Shown: one piece after another, positions 49,582 through 50,014 of the stretch
Layout: every line of letters starts with the position of its first letter
Position numbering within the stretch: the first letter of the stretch is position 1
Assembly (NCBI GenBank): GCA_017745295.1
Contig: JAGHZR010000029.1
Location: 1 to 50,014 of the forward strand
Direction: 5' to 3'
Source: Novosphingobium sp.
GTDB taxonomy: Bacteria; Pseudomonadota; Alphaproteobacteria; Sphingomonadales; Sphingomonadaceae
DNA: 50,014 nt
Program-made: the position numbers and the translations under genes
Notes under the pieces: generated by a model
What the model saw: the letters and a program-made list of their open reading frames with translations, nothing else
Database searches by the model: none
Told to the model about the DNA's origin: nothing

Positions 49582-49821
49582 GTCCGCCTGTTCCAATGTC
49601 GTTGCGCTAATTCACCGATCACGGCCAACAGATCAGCCGCCCCCACCGGTTTTCCGGCCAATGGAGGCTCTTTGTTAATTTGCGGCTAATGCAAAGGCTT
49701 ATGGAGATGCATCGGCGCGGGGATGATGACGCTCACACCTCGACTTAGGCGCCTGTTGCGGGGGGAAACGCTGTTGGCTTTTTCCGTCCGACACGGAGGC
49801 TTTTTAGAGTCCCTTTTGAAG

Positions 49822-49921
49822 TGACCCTGTCCCAGTTCTGCCACCGGCCAGAACGAGAGATCCGGCGCTTCTGACCCTGTCCCAGTTCTGCCACCGGCCA
49901 GAACGAGAGATCCGGCACTTC
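49822..49921. repeat. Tandem 50-bp duplication at the insertion-sequence end
   Basis: Two copies of a 50-base unit (49822-49871 and 49872-49921) starting TGACCCTGTCCCAGTTCTGC differ at a single base (G at 49867, A at 49917). Each contains GTTCTG-N8-CAGAAC. On the minus strand each copy ends GGACAGGGTCA, an IS3-type CA terminus, so the unit probably carries the right inverted repeat in duplicate. Confidence 0.85.
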
Positions 49922-49951
49922 ATCGGCCGGGGTTAACCCCGGCCGATGAAG
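49918..49951. terminator. Perfect 34-bp palindrome at transposase 3' end
   Basis: The palindrome has arms of 17 bases with centre GGTTAACC at 49931-49938 and no loop (arm core CATCGGCCGGGG). It contains the transposase stop codon. It may terminate transcription leaving or entering the element. Confidence 0.7.
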
Positions 49952-50014
49952 CAAATTCGGCCGGCGTCATGAACCCCAGGGATGTGTGAGGTCGGGTCTC
50001 GTTGAAGTCCGTCC
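49920..50014 (-). mobile_element. IS3-family transposase, C-terminal end (partial)
   Basis: The minus strand, entering from the window edge, encodes TDFNETRPHTSLGFMTPAEF followed by ASSAGVNPGR and a TGA at 49920-49922. This is the C-terminus of an IS3-type OrfB (rve) transposase, where NExRPHxSLGxxTPxEF is the standard ending of the integrase domain. The rest of the element lies outside the window. Its terminal inverted repeat is probably within the duplicated 50-base unit just beyond the stop. The family (IS3) is fairly clear; the exact group is not. Confidence 0.85.

Noticed and set aside
49822..49921. CRISPR-like repeats
   Set aside because: There are only two copies, directly adjacent with no spacer, at the end of an insertion sequence.

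Overview
The window looks like chromosome from an alphaproteobacterium of the Sphingomonadales (Novosphingobium/Sphingobium-like). The evidence is high G+C, two TonB-dependent receptors of the sphingomonad type, a DUF6065 protein, autotransporters with W- or F-terminal barrels, many 1-4 base gene overlaps (ATGA, TGATG, GTGA), and no plasmid or phage backbone. The taxonomic call is inference from gene content. No rRNA, tRNA or CRISPR array was recognised.

Layout. 1-3.0 kb: the branched-chain 2-oxoacid dehydrogenase operon on the minus strand (E1-alpha, E1-beta and the first 52 codons of E2), with a divergent Lrp/AsnC regulator. 3.3-5.6 kb: a dipeptide epimerase and a POT-family peptide transporter, which read as a dipeptide uptake and conversion pair. 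5.8-8.2 kb: a cation/proton antiporter translationally coupled to an OmpA-like lipoprotein. 8.6-16.4 kb: a heavy-metal RND efflux operon (adaptor, pump, DUF3240, TolC-type channel, minus strand) divergent from an OmpR-type response regulator and histidine kinase. 17.0-19.3 kb: a TonB-dependent receptor. 19.8-22.4 kb: a small accessory patch with a stand-alone SIR2-like NAD-binding protein, a Cys/His/Asp hypothetical protein, and a PrfH-type release factor with a late frameshift. 22.5-24.2 kb: a DUF6065-JmjC/cupin fusion. 24.3-27.4 kb: an autotransporter with a long Pro-Thr/Pro-Val linker.

27.7-28.1 kb: a YbaY-like lipoprotein. 28.4-34.8 kb: an operon with a DcaP-like porin, two tandem AspT-family antiporters and an aspartate 4-decarboxylase. 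This is the gene set expected for an aspartate-to-alanine decarboxylation cycle that consumes protons inside the cell and so generates proton-motive force. 35.4-37.4 kb: a secreted hypothetical protein, a frameshifted relative of it on the other strand, a possible 38-residue ORF, and a DMP19-family protein. 37.7-42.0 kb: a tightly overlapping receptor / membrane protein / PepSY operon, probably for metal-chelate uptake. 42.1-44.6 kb: a LysR regulator divergent from a small monooxygenase-like protein and an MFS exporter. 44.8-49.6 kb: a 1.6-kilo-residue autotransporter with PATR repeats. 49.8-50.0 kb: the 3' end of an IS3-type transposase gene with a duplicated 50-base terminal segment.

The observations most worth a second look are: the aspartate cycle with two different antiporters plus its own porin; the SIR2/PrfH patch; the PrfH frame that now runs through its own terminator; the POT transporter lacking the usual ExxER residues; the DUF6065-cupin fusion; and the frameshifted paralogue of the secreted RQC-motif protein. 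No single feature can be called a new system from sequence alone.
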